Assembly (NCBI GenBank): GCA_025449115.1
Contig: JAHLKC010000108.1
Location: 1 to 64,000, forward strand
From: Chytridium lagenaria
Lineage: Eukaryota > Chytridiomycota > Chytridiomycetes > Chytridiales > Chytridiaceae
Direction: 5' to 3'
Length of the DNA stretch: 64,000 bases
The notes beneath the pieces were generated by a model that had not been told where the DNA came from, ran no database searches, and saw only the letters and a program-made list of their open reading frames with translations. Below, one piece after another: positions 33,262-47,522 of the stretch (its first letter is position 1; every line of letters begins with the position of its first letter). Both the position numbers and the translations under genes were made by a program.

Positions 33262-36200
33262 TCAAAATTCACACCACCGCCGCTCGAATCCCAAGCGCCT
33301 CTCCGTCCTCCCCCGCAATCCCCGGAACCCCTTTCCAAAATTCCCCAACACTTCCATCATTCCCTTTTTCACCACCGCCATCTCCCCTTCCCCTAAAGCC
33401 CTTAACCCATCCCCACCAGCCCTCAACTCATCCCCACCCCCCTTCACCCCATCCCCACCCTTCCCTCTCCCCCCTCGCCCACCTCATCACCCACTTCACC
33501 AACCTCTCTCTCGGCCGTCTCAAATTCCTCGCATGAAGGTACGCCAACGCCGCAACAAGAGAAGGAAGGAGCGTCCCACAACAGACGGGAGAGCGCGAAT
33601 CCAGCTTTCCAAGATATTAATGACGAGTTCCGACGTTTCCTCGTGTGTGAGGGATGCCAATGAGCGGGGGTAGAAGCGGGGTAAGGATGGAGGGATGGAG
33701 AGAAGGTGAGGCCGTGACGATGGATGTTGAGAGTGAGAGAAGGATTTGAAGAATCGGGGTTGGGAGGTGATCGTATTGCATGGATTGATGCTACCAAAAA
33801 AAAACACGTTCAGCAAACAAAAGGATGGAATGTAAACAAACCAATCTCGCAATCCCATGATGACGCCGGTCCCCCACCATGTGTCCACGATGCGCGGTTG
33901 TCTATGGTTGTGGATGTGATGAACGTCCCAGTGGATATGGGGATGGGTTGAGGAAGCGCGGAGATGGAGGGATTGGGTGAGGAGATGGGTGGAGGAGGTT
34001 GTTGACCAGGTTGATGAGGAGGGGGGAGTGATTTCGAGGAGGGTGAGACGGGTGGCGTCTGGGAGGGAGGTGAGGGCGCGGATGAAGGGGGTGTTGAGGG
34101 AGGGGTGGGTTTGGAGGGATGGGGAGAGGAGGAGGAGAGCTGGAGGGAGGGAGGGGTTAGTTGTTTGAAATAATTGAAAAGCGAGGAGGGCAGTTAGTTG
34201 GGGTAAGAAAATGAAAAGTCAGGGGTGGGAAGGGAGGGGTGTGAGTTGGGTTGAGAAAATGAAAGCCGGGGAGATGGGGGTGATGACGGTATGGAGATAC
34301 GAAGAAGTGGATGAGAAGGGCTGTTTTTTATGTAAAAAAAAAGGGACGAAACGGATAGAGGAGATGGAACAGAGGGGGGAGGGGATTGAAAAGGGATTTT
34401 TATGATTACCGCATCGCAATGTATCCTCATTGACGCGTCCAAGCACAAGTGCAGTCGCCTCACACGCAATCTTAGCCAACGGGTGATCCATTTTCATGAT
34501 TCTCAAAGCCGACGTCAAGAACCTCGCATAAGCCTTTTGTAGCGCCACAGGACAAGCCGGATTCAAAACAACGCTCAAATACCCTTTCCCCTTTGTATCC
34601 ATAGATCCCTCGCAACGCCTTCCGGGATCATCCCAACGGCAGACGACTGTGACTCTGGTGTTGAGGGTAGAGATGAGGGGGTGTTGGTGAGGGTTTGATT
34701 GTAGTGGGACAGCGTGGAGAGGAGATGGAGGGAGGAGGTGACTTCGAGGATGGAGGAAGGGGTTGAGAGGAGGTGGTTGGAGATGGCGAGACGACGGTGG
34801 GTGTTGATGATGGTGAGACATTCGGATAGGATGAGGGTGGTGTATTGAGATTTGAGTGGGAGTGGGAGGGGTTTATTGGGGATGATGATAGACGCGCCCC
34901 TGTTGATCGACACGTCCCCAGTGTACTCGATGAAGGCGATATCTTCCAAAGCTGCGAGGAGAAGAATGAAAGGGTTGGATTGATCGTTTGAAGGTGGGTA
35001 TTTTGATGTGGGGGAGATGGGGATGAGTTGATGATGGATTTGATGGAGAGGAGGATACGGACACGGTCGGAATCGCCTTGGGATGTGCCGAGAAGGAGCG
35101 GAGGATGTGAGCAATGTCGATGATGCGGTCGAGAGATGTGGTGGTGATTTGGGAGAGGAGGAGGGGGTAGTCTTTTGATGCGGAGAAACGGGAAAAGGTT
35201 TCTTTGGAGAAGATTTTGTTCATGAGTGTTCCCATGTGTTTGAGGATGATTGTGACGGCTGTTTGCGAAAGGGTATGTTAGTTTGTAAATATGGAGCGTT
35301 GGGGGTGAGAGAAAGGTGTGGTGGTTTGCAATATGAGGTATTTAGTGGATGGGGGAAAAGGATGTTAGTTTGTAATGTGGGGTGTTGGAGGGGTGGGGGA
35401 AGGTATGGTGATTTGGGGTGTTGGAAGAAAAAGGGAAGTCAATTTGTGGGACGGTGTGTTGGGGAGACGCGTTACCGTTAAATATCTTGCTTTGGGCGGA
35501 AAAGTTTGAGATGCAGGGAAGGAGAGTTTCAAAAAGGACGTGGAAATCCGAGGGTGGACTATGATGAGTATGGCGGTGAGTTCACGGTCTTTAGAGGTAA
35601 GGAGATCGGGAAGGTTGGACAAATCTTCTTCTGAGAGGGAGTCTAGACGCCAAGCGAGTTTTTCGCGACAAACCATGGAAGCGAATGATGAACGACTGAA
35701 TGACATTTGTTGATCTGTGATACCGATAACGAGCAGATGACTTTCAGGATAGCCACCTTTTAAAGTTTTTGTCAGTAAAGTGTAGATAAAGGTGGTAAGG
35801 AATGTTATATTTACTTTTCCCATGTGTTCCTCAAAATCTTTGGATTGATCTGTGGGCGTTGATGATGTTTGAAGCATTTGAGCGGCGACTTTTGGGTTCG
35901 CCATCGTGATGGTTTCTTTTGGATCTTTGGATGAAATGGGTTGTTGTTTTGTTGTCTGTTGGATGCTTATTGATCGTTTACTTGGAGTACGGTTATGTTG
36001 CCTGACGTGGGTTGATACAGAGACTTCTGTATCCAAGTCTTCCGTACTAGCGTCAGTTTGAGAAATAGTTGTATCGATTAAAACTCCAACATTCTCTGCA
36101 ACTTTTTGCGATGGTTGCTTTAATGACATTTTTGATGGTGGAGTGTTGATGAGCCATTCCGTTGGATCGTTCATCTCAGCGTGACTCTGTTCTGGTCATT

Positions 36201-36659
36201 CTTGTGTCGAGCGTTCCCTCCTTTCCTGTTTTTTGTCACGTTAACACATTAAAATGATGGGAAAACACAATATACCTTGTAACATGATTATGAATAATTG
36301 CTAAGAACAAGCGCCCCCGCATCATTCCTGAGCGCCGCCACATCTGCCGCATAGTCTCTAGGAACAGGATCCCAAGTTTCACGAAACTCGTTCAAGAAGA
36401 TCCCAGTTGTTTTTCTTTGCAGAGGCCCTGTGCCTGTGTCGTAGGCGTGCATTTGAACAGTGTCAGAGTAGTACCTTGATAGGATCTCTGCGATGAGGAA
36501 GCCATTTGCGAGATCTCTGTTTGGCGAGGGGGTTGAGGTAAATAAATAGTGTTTGATGTTGTTTTGGGTATACCTTTTTGAGTTTTTTATGGAGTAGCTG
36601 AGGTTGAGGCCTTGAACCCACTTGAGCACCTCCCGTGAGCCGATGAGATGGTTCGACAT
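33262..36659 (-). CDS. SPATA4-like CH-domain protein (flagellum-associated)
   Basis: The start [20 protein letters not shown] (36659) opens a calponin-homology domain of the SPATA4/CLAMP type. After a phase-2 intron it continues [28 protein letters not shown] and later [20 protein letters not shown], matching the family order. This family is tied to microtubules and cilia or flagella. Downstream on the same strand are a Ser/Thr-rich linker (from 36174) and helical, repeat-poor segments ([58 protein letters not shown]) that suggest an armadillo-like C-terminal part. I join them because of strand, spacing and splice signals, but they could be a separate gene. At least two frame breaks occur within the CH domain (near 36410). 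The 3' end is uncertain. Confidence 0.55.
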
Positions 36660-36930
36660 TTTTGGAATCTGTTGTTTTGTGTTGGGAATTGTCAGTTCCG
36701 TATAATTGTCAGTTCGGTATAAGTAAAAGATGGACACTATGAATCGTAAATAATATTTAATAAGGGTACGGTTTTTACAGTACATCATGACTAAATATGA
36801 AAAGATACGTGTCAACAATCAAAACATTACTCCGGAAAAAAAATAATCAAAAAACGCGACAAAACGAAAGCTGTTAGAGAGTATTCCTACAAAAGGCTAC
36901 GTCGCTACTATATTCTATATAAAAGTACAA

Positions 36931-38652
36931 TCATCCCGCCACCTGCCTCCTCGACCTCGCCCCCATCGACATAAGCGACATCGACGCCGTGTTCAACACT
37001 TTATCAAGAAACTCGGTTGACATGATCCCAAGATCCAACGTCAAGTTCATGTGTTCAGCACTGAATCGTTTACTTTGACCACGACTTGCGTAGATTTGAC
37101 GAAAGACGTCTTTCATCTTGTTGGTCCAACTGGGGGTGCCCATCTACAAAAGGAGTAAGCTTCATGCGGGGGAGGGGAGGCCAAGCGGAATAGCGTCACA
37201 GAGGATGGGAAGGTCAAGCGGAATAAAAATAAAAGGGGACAGGTAGAGCGAACCCAAACATAGAAAAAAGCGGCAACGGATAATGTATATTAAAAAGTAA
37301 CATACCTGGAAGAAAATAGTGATAACGCGTCGTTGAATCAATTCGTCCAATGTAGATTTCAGCGCATTCAGGTGGATGTTCAGGGGGTGGAATGTCTTTC
37401 CAGTGATCGCATCTTTCAAAATTCCAGTCATGAAATCTCGATCCATGTGCCGGCGCGTCTCCAAAATGTAGTAACAGTTTAAAGCTGGATTCCCAGGAGA
37501 GTTTCGTGACTTGGTAATAACCACCAAGCACGTCCTATGAAAACCAACATGAAAATTATAAACAGTACAAAGAAAAATGATAGTGGTAAACTATCAAGAA
37601 ATGATAATATTACTTTACCTCTGCGGTATCTGCATTATCTCCACATTCTGTTCGAATATTTCTTAACCTGGTATTATTGATTTATCGAACAAAAATCATA
37701 AATAGTGTACCGCTCTGGCGCGTCAAAATCTCTATGCAATAGTTCATAACCAATCTTTAGATTAAAAACGTCAACATACCGATATCCCACAAAAGCCCTA
37801 CTCTAATCCTCAAATTCTCATACTGCTCCTCCACTTTCCTCAACATATTCTGTAGTTGATTTTCCAGGGTTGTGATAAGAGGTTGCATCGACGCTATTCC
37901 AAAATAAGTTGAAGTCACAGAGAGGAATCCCTACCTGTGCAATCTACGAGTAATGCTACATCCAGGTTTTGGCTGGCCTGCATTTGTTGTCTCGTAACTG
38001 GTGTTCTGATGGACATTCCTGCGATTCGGGGTGCTCGTGAGGATAGGGTTGCTGCGGAAGATGTGGTATTAGAGCGATATGCTAAAGAGCTTTGAGTGGT
38101 GGTTGATGGAGATGGAGTCGGATACGATTGCGGTTGGGTTGGTCGACGGGCCATTGAAGGGCGTGGAGGAAGTGGTCTGTCGTCGGGGGGTTCGGAATAG
38201 TTGGTGGTAGGCGGAGATATAGGGGATGTTGGCGGTTTTAAATTCTATAAAACCAAGAGTATGAGAACGGCGATTGAGTTAACAAAGATGATTTAGACAT
38301 CAATGAAGAAGACGAAAACAACTAACCTCAGCTGACAGAGTTAATGGCGATATGGATGCATTACGGCATGATGGGTCCACTTAAAAAGTGAGCAGGTATG
38401 GATATGATGCCTCCAATTCTCTTGATCCAGAGAAATCCACAAAAGGTCTCAACGCTTCCACCAGCACTCTGGGATCTCCGACTCCCGCATTCTGCAATTG
38501 CGATAACAGTGTGTCCGCCGCGATCGGAATGAGAGAATTACGGAGCTGGAGATGTGCTTGTTCGAGTTAGCGATCCCATCAGCGATGCGTTGGCGGGCAG
38601 AGTCGGCTTGAAGGGCCTCGGGTGAGAGCTCTGGCATGGAGTTTTCAGCCAT
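36931..38652 (-). CDS. vWA-domain protein, function unknown
   Basis: The start MAENSMPELSPEALQADSAR is followed, after a frame break near 38540, by a helical stretch (IAADTLLSQLQNAGVGDPRV). A Ser/Pro/Thr-rich linker comes next (PPTSPISPPTTNYSEPPDD). A von Willebrand A domain begins LDVALLVDCTGSMQPLITT, with the metal-site motif D-x-T-x-S split by an intron. It continues HRDFDAPER, DTAEDVLGGYYQVTKLSW and LLLHFGDAPAHGSRFHD. This arrangement (DCTGSM, EDVLGG, H-DAP-HG) matches the vWA domains of VWKA-type alpha-kinases and their relatives. No kinase domain follows. The protein ends about 120 residues later (RSRRQVAG-stop at 36931). The binding partner is unknown. Confidence 0.65.
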
Positions 38653-38713
38653 GATACCTCTGTGTTGATTGTCACACTACAGTAAAAAGTCAACAAATCT
38701 TAAAGTCTAAACG

Positions 38714-39486
38714 ATGTTGCCCACATCTATCACAACCTGCCAACGAAGGGGGAGATTCTGTCAACACTGAGGTTGCTTCTGCGACAGGTCAATGCTCAGG
38801 TGAGAATCCTTTGATGAGAAAGCTGGGATTCTTTGGGTGTGGCAGCAACGAGTTCCTGTTGGGAAGTTTTCTCCATTTTTTAGCACAACCATCTTAACAT
38901 GCAACCTTAAACCCTTTTCTAATTTTTGTCACTCCAGTACACATCAAAGAATGGCAGCAAAATATGGCATAAGAGGTTATTGACGCTTATCGTTCAGCCA
39001 GCAAAGTTTCGGACCATTCAATCATTATCCGAAAACATGCTGAAGCGGGTTTCCTTTTGACGTTTTTGCAATCATCAAGAGAGCACAAGGTAAGAAAGGA
39101 AGGGGAATGGAGAATGAGGCTAATTATGTGATACTATGTTGATTTCTTGAATACCTCATACTTAACTTTTCAAAAGACTTTACTTTCTCGTTTCATTCTT
39201 TTAGTTCTCCTTTTCGTACCCTTTCTCGAGTTCTAATCAGTTGCAACAATTCTGTTAATATAATCCTTTTTACGTTATCCTAACTCTCAACCACCCAGCG
39301 ACTCTCGGACCTGTACTGGCCCGCCTCACTGCTCTCAAACGAAGAAAAGATCAAACGCACGGCCAACGTTGTAGGCTTAACGTTCCCAAAATCGATCTCA
39401 ATGCGCCTTTACCGGGATCAATGGAAGAGGCAGCCAAGATTGTGGAGGAATGGACGCAAACGAGTGACGAACGAGTTGCTGCATAG
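38714..39486 (+). CDS. FMC1: FMC1-family mitochondrial ATP synthase assembly factor
   Basis: A small LYR-like protein needed for assembly of the F1 part of mitochondrial ATP synthase (family knowledge). There are three exons (38714-38799, 38938-39089, 39299-39486). Joined they read ILSTLRLLLRQVNAQ, EVIDAYRSASKVSDHSIIIR, AGFLLTFLQSSREHK and RLSDLYWPASLLSNEEKIKR. TANVVGLTFPK follows, the hallmark 'A..VGL..P' of FMC1, then an acidic tail ending DERVAA. Three one-base shifts break the frame: near the G run at 38750, at 38975 (before EVIDAYR) and at the A run near 39391 (after TFPK). All three look like consensus deletions. The start codon depends on the first of these. Confidence 0.7.
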
Positions 39487-40065
39487 GGGTTTTTGTCCTA
39501 GCTGAAGAAAGTGGATTTGTTGATTGTATCTAGATTGCATAATACCATTAAAGAGAAACAGAGCACGTTAAATCACGGGTTGTTTTCCTTTGCTTTTATT
39601 TTTGTTTGTTTGTCACCCATGCTTCTACCCATGCTTCGTACCTGCTTCGTACCCATGCTCGTACCTGCAAGGACGCGTTGCGACCAGTCCGCAGCAACAC
39701 GCTGAAAAACAGAAGAACAACACTACGAATAACATTGATGTCTATAACAATACAACACGCATCTCATGAGTGGATCAAGGAAAAGTATCGCATAGTCTCA
39801 TTAACCAATATGGCGATATTACTTACTTTACGGTAGATTGCAGTTAAGTGACGTTGATACTATACATATACATCCTCGTAATGTAGACACCGTCATTTCC
39901 AATATTTCTCTTAGATCCGCATTATCCTCTAACAGCAACTTCTTTCGTGTACCTACTGTAGTCTATCTGTCCAGAACGGATGATGAACAATGTCTTTGAT
40001 GTCTAAAGTGATAAGAATCCCCTTCAAAAAACAATTTCGAAATCAATAAAGCGACAAAGCCACAG
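39487..40065. other. Intergenic, no gene seen
   Basis: Contains a short direct repeat of CCCATGCTTC / TACCCATGCTCGTACC near 39620-39670. No coding sequence or terminal inverted repeat of the following transposase gene was recognised. Confidence 0.35.
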
Positions 40066-42560
40066 ATGGCAGCGACATCATCTCAAACAGCAGCAAACTC
40101 CTTTACACAGCGACTGGCCGAGTTTGATGGTCAAATCACCCCTTCACCCCCTTCACTCACCCCTTCACTCCAAGACGCTACAGTCTATGCAGCTGGCGGA
40201 ACCAGCACTAAAAGTCAAGAGGAGGAAGGGGCGGAGACAGAGGATGAGGAGCAGGATGTGTAGGTAAGGGCAAAGGTGCCATTGCCCAAAGGACACTTGT
40301 CCTTCAAAAACGCCAGCGTTCTGCTCCTGCGAACGAAGACGAAGATGGCGGCTCCGGCAGGAAGAAGCGTAAACAGTTAAGCTTGATGGACAAGTATCTG
40401 ATATGCAGGAGTCTCTCAAAACTCCGCGGCCAACCCAAAAGATACTTTCTCTCAAGTTTAATTGCGGAAGGGCACCATAGCAGAGATTTTGAAGGACAGA
40501 GAACGCTATTCGCAGCGGCCTGAACAAGGTCTGGAGGAAAAGAAACGCCAGCGCGCAGGGAAATGGCCGCAACTCGATACCGCCCTCACTCTGTGGCATC
40601 ATTCTTGCTGTCACGATAAAATATATGTCAGTGATGCAATGCTTACGGACCAGGGAAGAGTAAGTGTTTCCGTGCACCTTCATCGATTCACTCTTCTATC
40701 TTCAGAAATTCCGTTCCATGCTGGATATTCAAGAAGCAGACTGCACATTGTCGCATGGTTGGGTCGCCAATTTTAAAAAACGAGCCAACATAAGGCCATT
40801 GAAGCTCAACGGAGATATTTCTGCATCATCATCATCCAACGCGGAGGAGGAAAGAATCCGAATAAAGACGTCATTACCTATTTTAATCCGCGGAACGTGT
40901 TTTGCGTGACTGAGTTTCGAGTCTTTTGGCGCATGACGCCCAATGCAAACATGTAAGCTTCATTTACATCCTCTATGCCTTACTATACGCCAATGATTCT
41001 CACTATATCGACGATACCAGATTGTCAGCTTGGACAGCAGGAGACCAGTCGGATTCAGAAGTGCGACGCCAGTTAGAAATGGTCACTGTGCTTCTTTGCA
41101 CCAACGCTGACGGTTCAGAGAAATTGCGACCTATAATTGTGGGTCCAAAGCAGAACCCACTTTCGCTCGCCAGCATTACTCTCGAATCCCTTCCGGCTGA
41201 CTACAAGTATAACGTTAATGGATGGATGAAGTCGTCATATTTTATGCAGTATGGAGACTTTCATTGTTAATTAGTTCCTTTTTTATCTTATACCTCATCT
41301 CACCTCTTTCTTCGTGTGCGGCAGATGGTTAAATGAATGCAATGCAAAATTCGAACACGAGGGCCGCCAAGTTCTTTTCATCTTGGACGGCTCACCGTTT
41401 CATTTTCCTCTTGGAGGAGACGCCTTACCAGAGCTTTCCAACATTCGCCTACACTATCTTCCACTATTTATGACCGGTCGCTTAAATCCCATGGAGTCTG
41501 GTATCATTCAAAAAATGCGAGTTTTGTACAAGGCAGCCTGTCTTCAGCACTTTTTGGATGAATTTCAAAAACGACGTGCAAATAACGGTGGAATTTCGGC
41601 AAACATCATCTCCGAAAACGCCAGTGAACTATCAAGCACAATGACCATCAAGAATATGATTGAAATAATTGGTAAAGTTTGGCAAGATATGCAGCCCGCA
41701 TACATTACGAGTGCCTGGTGCCGGACAGGTACCTTGCCGGTTGGTGCGCAATTCCAAATCGCTGCACTTTCCCTTGGATCTGCATCTGACATTACGGGTC
41801 TTGCTATCGAATGTGGCATACCCCAGCTTATCCAACGCTTAACGCTTGCGATGACCGTTGTAGACCCTCTGGACTTTGTCCGATTCGAAGATGAAATTCA
41901 AGGCCGGCCAGTGCTCACTGACCAGGATTTTATCGACCTTGCCAGCAAAATCGAAGAAAGCAAAGTTCAAGCACCATCAAGTACCGGGCCGTTTCCGAGT
42001 ATTTCTAACGCATTGCAAATGAGTGATTACACAAATACTACTCGATCACGTGCGTCAAATGCTGTTGCTATTCAAAATGGATGGGCGATTACGACTCTGG
42101 ATGGATTCGCATCGTCTCCGATCACCACACATCCATTAGGCATTTTGAAACTGGACCATCGATCCATTTGACTGGATTCGATGAACTTCCTGAAGACGCG
42201 TCTGATGACGAGACACCGATTCCTTCTATTCTACAGCCTTCGTCTGGTTCAGCGGCATCCGTTAGTCAGGATAAGCAGGTCCCCGGAGAAACGAGATCGC
42301 CGTTTCCGATAGGCATGGAATCGCTGTCTGAGTTGATGGACGCTCCTTTACCCACGAGCTCTCCCCCAATGCATATTTCTCCCACAGAGGGGGTGCAGAG
42401 AGTTAAAAGCGCGTTGGAATGGCTGCAACAGCAACAGGGCAATGATGTCTCTCTCCACGTGCAAAGTCTGGAAGCTATCTTGAAATTTGCTGAAGATAGA
42501 CTTGCCATGACGGCTCCGATGGATAGTGTCGCCCGAGCGATCGCGTCAAATTCTGTTTGA
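40066..42560 (+). CDS. Pogo/Tigger-type transposase gene, possibly domesticated or inactive
   Basis: The protein has the layout of pogo-group transposases and CENP-B. After an acidic N terminus (MAATSSQTAANSF) there is a psq-type helix-turn-helix (KKRKQLSLMDKYLI, TIAEILKDRERYS). A CENP-B-type helix-turn-helix follows (LTLWHHSCCHDKIYVSDAML, LSHGWVANFKKRANIRPLK), then a DDE-like domain (VTVLLCTNADGSEKLRPIIV, WMKSSYFMQWLNECNAKFEH). Introns lie at 40660-40705, 40953-41020 and 41249-41324, with clean GT-AG borders. The first catalytic position reads V-T-E where the family has V/N-D-E. The second Asp is present (FILDGSPFHF). The third reads NPMESGII where Asp is usual. A long C-terminal extension ends VARAIASNSV. 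Frame breaks occur near 40400-40470 and 42090-42170. No terminal inverted repeats were found. Confidence 0.7.
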
Positions 42561-42984
42561 ATAAACTATAAACCAATCTTTGGACATGAACATATGCGTC
42601 TATGTATTATCAGAAGTCATATTTGCGGGTGTTGATAAAGAGACAAGCTAAGGTAGGGTGAAATCGCGGCAAATTATAGCGTCAGTCTGGGCTATGCTGG
42701 AATATCATAGTAGGTCAATCATATCCTCGCGTCCAACCTTTTTCTTTTCTGCAGCCAATAAATGCATACTTCGTTGCTATTATTTATTTATTCATCTATA
42801 CGTTCCCAGAGTTGTGAAAACCCCGATAGAAAAATTGCATTCTCAGCCAACATGATCAGATACCCCGTCAAACTTACCAACGTATTCTTCGAATACTAAA
42901 ACTAATATCTATAACGGGATAACGGCAAAAATGACCAACCACAGTCTAAAACGTTCCGCACAATTCAACTACACTCCTACATAG
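42561..42984. other. Intergenic, no gene seen
   Basis: AT-rich sequence after the pogo-type gene. No matching inverted repeat to its 5' side could be seen. Confidence 0.35.
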
Positions 42985-43440
42985 CTATTAACAACTTCAC
43001 CGACCTCCCCAACTTCCATTTAATAGCCCTTCCGTCAACTGATACCTTCCTGTCTCTCGCCATCCCCTCCCATCGTTTCCCCGCTTCCCCACCAACTTTT
43101 ATAATACCAGCACATCCTGACTTAAAATGTTCAAGGCTAATGCCTTCTTCAACGATTACTAAGCCGCGAGGTATTGGGTTTAGGGGGTGAGGGGTCGGAA
43201 TGAAGTAGAGGGATTGGTAAGTAGGTGGAGACCACCTTCGATGTCACATACTTCGTCATCCTTTGTCACAATCCCATTCCGGTCGCTTCCGTCTCTTCCA
43301 ATGAAGAGGGACTGATCACGGTTTTTGTAGCCTTGAAAAATGGCTCATGTAACAGCAGCATACTTCGCCGTGGCATCGGGGATGTGGTTCTCTCTTCAGG
43401 AAGTGTGCCAAAGGTGACGTCCTCTGGCCTTGTTTGGTGA
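42985..43440 (-). pseudogene. Decayed duplicate of the NOP16 gene
   Basis: On the plus strand the segment around ACCGACCTCCCCAACTTCC, CCGTCAACTGATAC, CTCGCCAT-CCCTCC, CCACCAACTTTT and CCAGCAC follows in order the same landmarks as 46845-46975 of the NOP16 locus. Further on, the CTTCGTCATCCTTTGTCAC block parallels its CCTCATCCTTTGTAAAGATC block (about 47183-47205). No open frame of useful length remains, and substitutions and length changes are scattered throughout. It is therefore a truncated, old copy lying about 3.5 kb from the parent gene, on the same strand. Confidence 0.7.
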
Positions 43441-44152
43441 TGAAAGTTGGGACGGTCAAAGGAAACATTTGGATTCTACCAAGAATGAAATTTTTCAGTA
43501 GAAACTTGTAAAAAAGGTCACACTCTTGCTGACTGATTCCCAGTCATATTTCTTACGGTGCGTTGATGCAAACGTCCCTCTGCATGCATGCGTCGTAGAT
43601 GGCCGCGGGTTGGAAGGGACTGATACATGATACTGGGTGGATTCAACTGGATGCTGTATGCGCATGCAGGCGCTGAGTGTCAGTCTGGATTAATGGGGCG
43701 GAGACTGGGACTATCTATAGATAGGGGATTCCGTGCGCGCATCGGATGACCCGCTCAAGTGCATTGACTTCCGATGGTTTCCACTCGTATGCGAGAGCTT
43801 ACTTTGTTACTTTATAACGCTTTTGCGCGGATGCATATATGCCCAGATTGCTGTAGCTCGGCTTTCTCACGTCTCTCCAGATGTCATAGTCGCATTTCCA
43901 GTCAGATTGTTTCTAACCCTCACTTTCGCAGACCGAAACAGCCTTGAGATAACATTCTTCTTCTCTTCATCATCCTTTCCCTTTTCACGTGCATAAGTCA
44001 TACACAATGTGAGTTATTCATCTTCATTCGCTTCACTAGCTGATCTTGGAGCCGACCATGATGACTATATGATTCTCTGCTGTATTCATGAGCTAACTTT
44101 CCTCTTCTCTTTCTTTCCGTTCATCCATGGTAACAGGTCTAGAGTGATTCAA
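43441..44152. other. Intergenic, 5' flank of PCCB
   Basis: No gene is supported. The part after about 43980 may be 5' UTR of PCCB, with a possible intron ending near 44137 (ATGGTAACAG). The mitochondrial presequence starts at 44153. Confidence 0.35.
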
Positions 44153-46216
<2,064 letters not shown>

Positions 46217-46836
46217 ACAGTTTTGTTTCGTGTGTCATTTCCTTGTTACTCTTTTTCATCATCGATCACTCCACTTATCCCAATTCTTCAATTTAACCCC
46301 CGCGTCCTTGCTTTGCTTTCTTTGGTTTTTGTTTTCGCGCTTTTGTTTAAAAGTTCTTTAAGACTGTGATAGCACTCTTATTTTTTTTCCCCAATAAAAT
46401 GATTTTACGTGATATGTCCTGTTTTGCGCTATACAGCTTCTGTAGATAAATATTTTGGAAAACAGAAACGTCGCTGCCAGGAATAAGTGCAAGTGAGTTT
46501 TGCATTCCCAGTCGAAAGATGCAAGGGAAGCTGTTTTTTCTGTTGCTTCCTCCAAATCTTTGTGAAAATTAAAAATCGCCTGCTTTCGCTTTAGAAAGGA
46601 GAAGGTAGGACGTAGGTTCTCATCGCTGATTGAAAACTAAAAAAAGGAACTTTGAATAAAAGTAAACAACAAGGGGAGGCCAGCTTTGCTCCCATAAATT
46701 ATTAAATGTTTAAAAACAAAAGATACATAACAATGACACGATCAAAAAGAAGAAAAGGGCCGCATAGCAAAAACGCCGCCAAGAATAGAATTTTGATACG
46801 CTCCTTGAATATTTCAATCACTCTCCTCGACACTTT
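46217..46836. other. Intergenic between convergent PCCB and NOP16
   Basis: 3' regions of two tail-to-tail genes. T- and A-rich tracts are compatible with polyadenylation signals. No gene is seen. Confidence 0.4.
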
Positions 46837-47522
46837 TCACGGCTTTACCGACCTCCCCAACTTTCGTTTAATTTGCCCTGCCGTCAACTGATACACATTC
46901 AACTTTCTATCCCTCGCCATTCCCTCCACATCGCTCCCCCATTTTTCCACCAACTTTTGAAAGACCAGCACCTCTTGATCCGAGACGTGTCGATCCACAG
47001 GTGCTTCCTCTGCCGCCTTCTTCTTCAACTCGTCGACAACGGATGTGATGGGCCCAATGGAACGCTTTGTCGATGTTACAGGGTATATCTTTGGTTTTAG
47101 GGTCGGCATGATGGTTGGTGATACGGTGCCAATGTAGATGGATTTGGGGGGTAGATGAAGAGCGCCGTCGATGCCATAGGTTTCCTCATCCTTTGTAAAG
47201 ATCCCTTCTTCATTTGAATCCATGTCCTCCAAGGTGGTTGTGACCTCTCCCATCTTCTCAAAGTCCTCAAAGCTTCGATATGTGATTGCCATCTCCTCTG
47301 TCTCCTTTTCTCGAAGCATCTCAGCTTCACCACCGGCCTTCCGTTGAGGTTGGAGACGAGGCCGAGCTTTTCATAGTTTTGACGGAGGGTGAGTTTCTTG
47401 TCCCATGCTTGTTGGATGGGGAGGGGGACGTTGGTGAAAGAGATGTTGTAGGGATTCTTGGTGCGACGACGGACTTTGAGGTGGGGGTTCTTTGTCTTTC
47501 GACGAGCGGCAGGACGGACCAT
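46837..47522 (-). CDS. NOP16: NOP16, ribosome biogenesis protein
   Basis: Nucleolar protein of 60S subunit assembly. It begins MVRPAARRKTKNPHLKVRRR, the basic N terminus typical of the family. QQAWDKKLTLRQNYEKLGL follows, the most conserved block (W-D-K-x-L-T-x-x-Q-N-Y). The C-terminal part has VSDQEVLVFQKLVEKWGSD, then VEGMARDRKLNVYQLTAGQI, then KRKLG, matching 'L..KYG.D...M.RD.KLN..Q.T..QL'. A one-base break near 47330 (NLNGRP to GGEAEMLREK) separates the two halves. The extreme C terminus may also be shifted, because the alternative frame reads KVGEVGKAVKSVEESD. A decayed copy of this locus lies at 42985-43440. Confidence 0.85.

Noticed and set aside
33219..33536. Pro-rich plus-strand frame
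   Set aside because: It is opposite the 3' part of the SPATA4-like gene and has low-complexity composition only.
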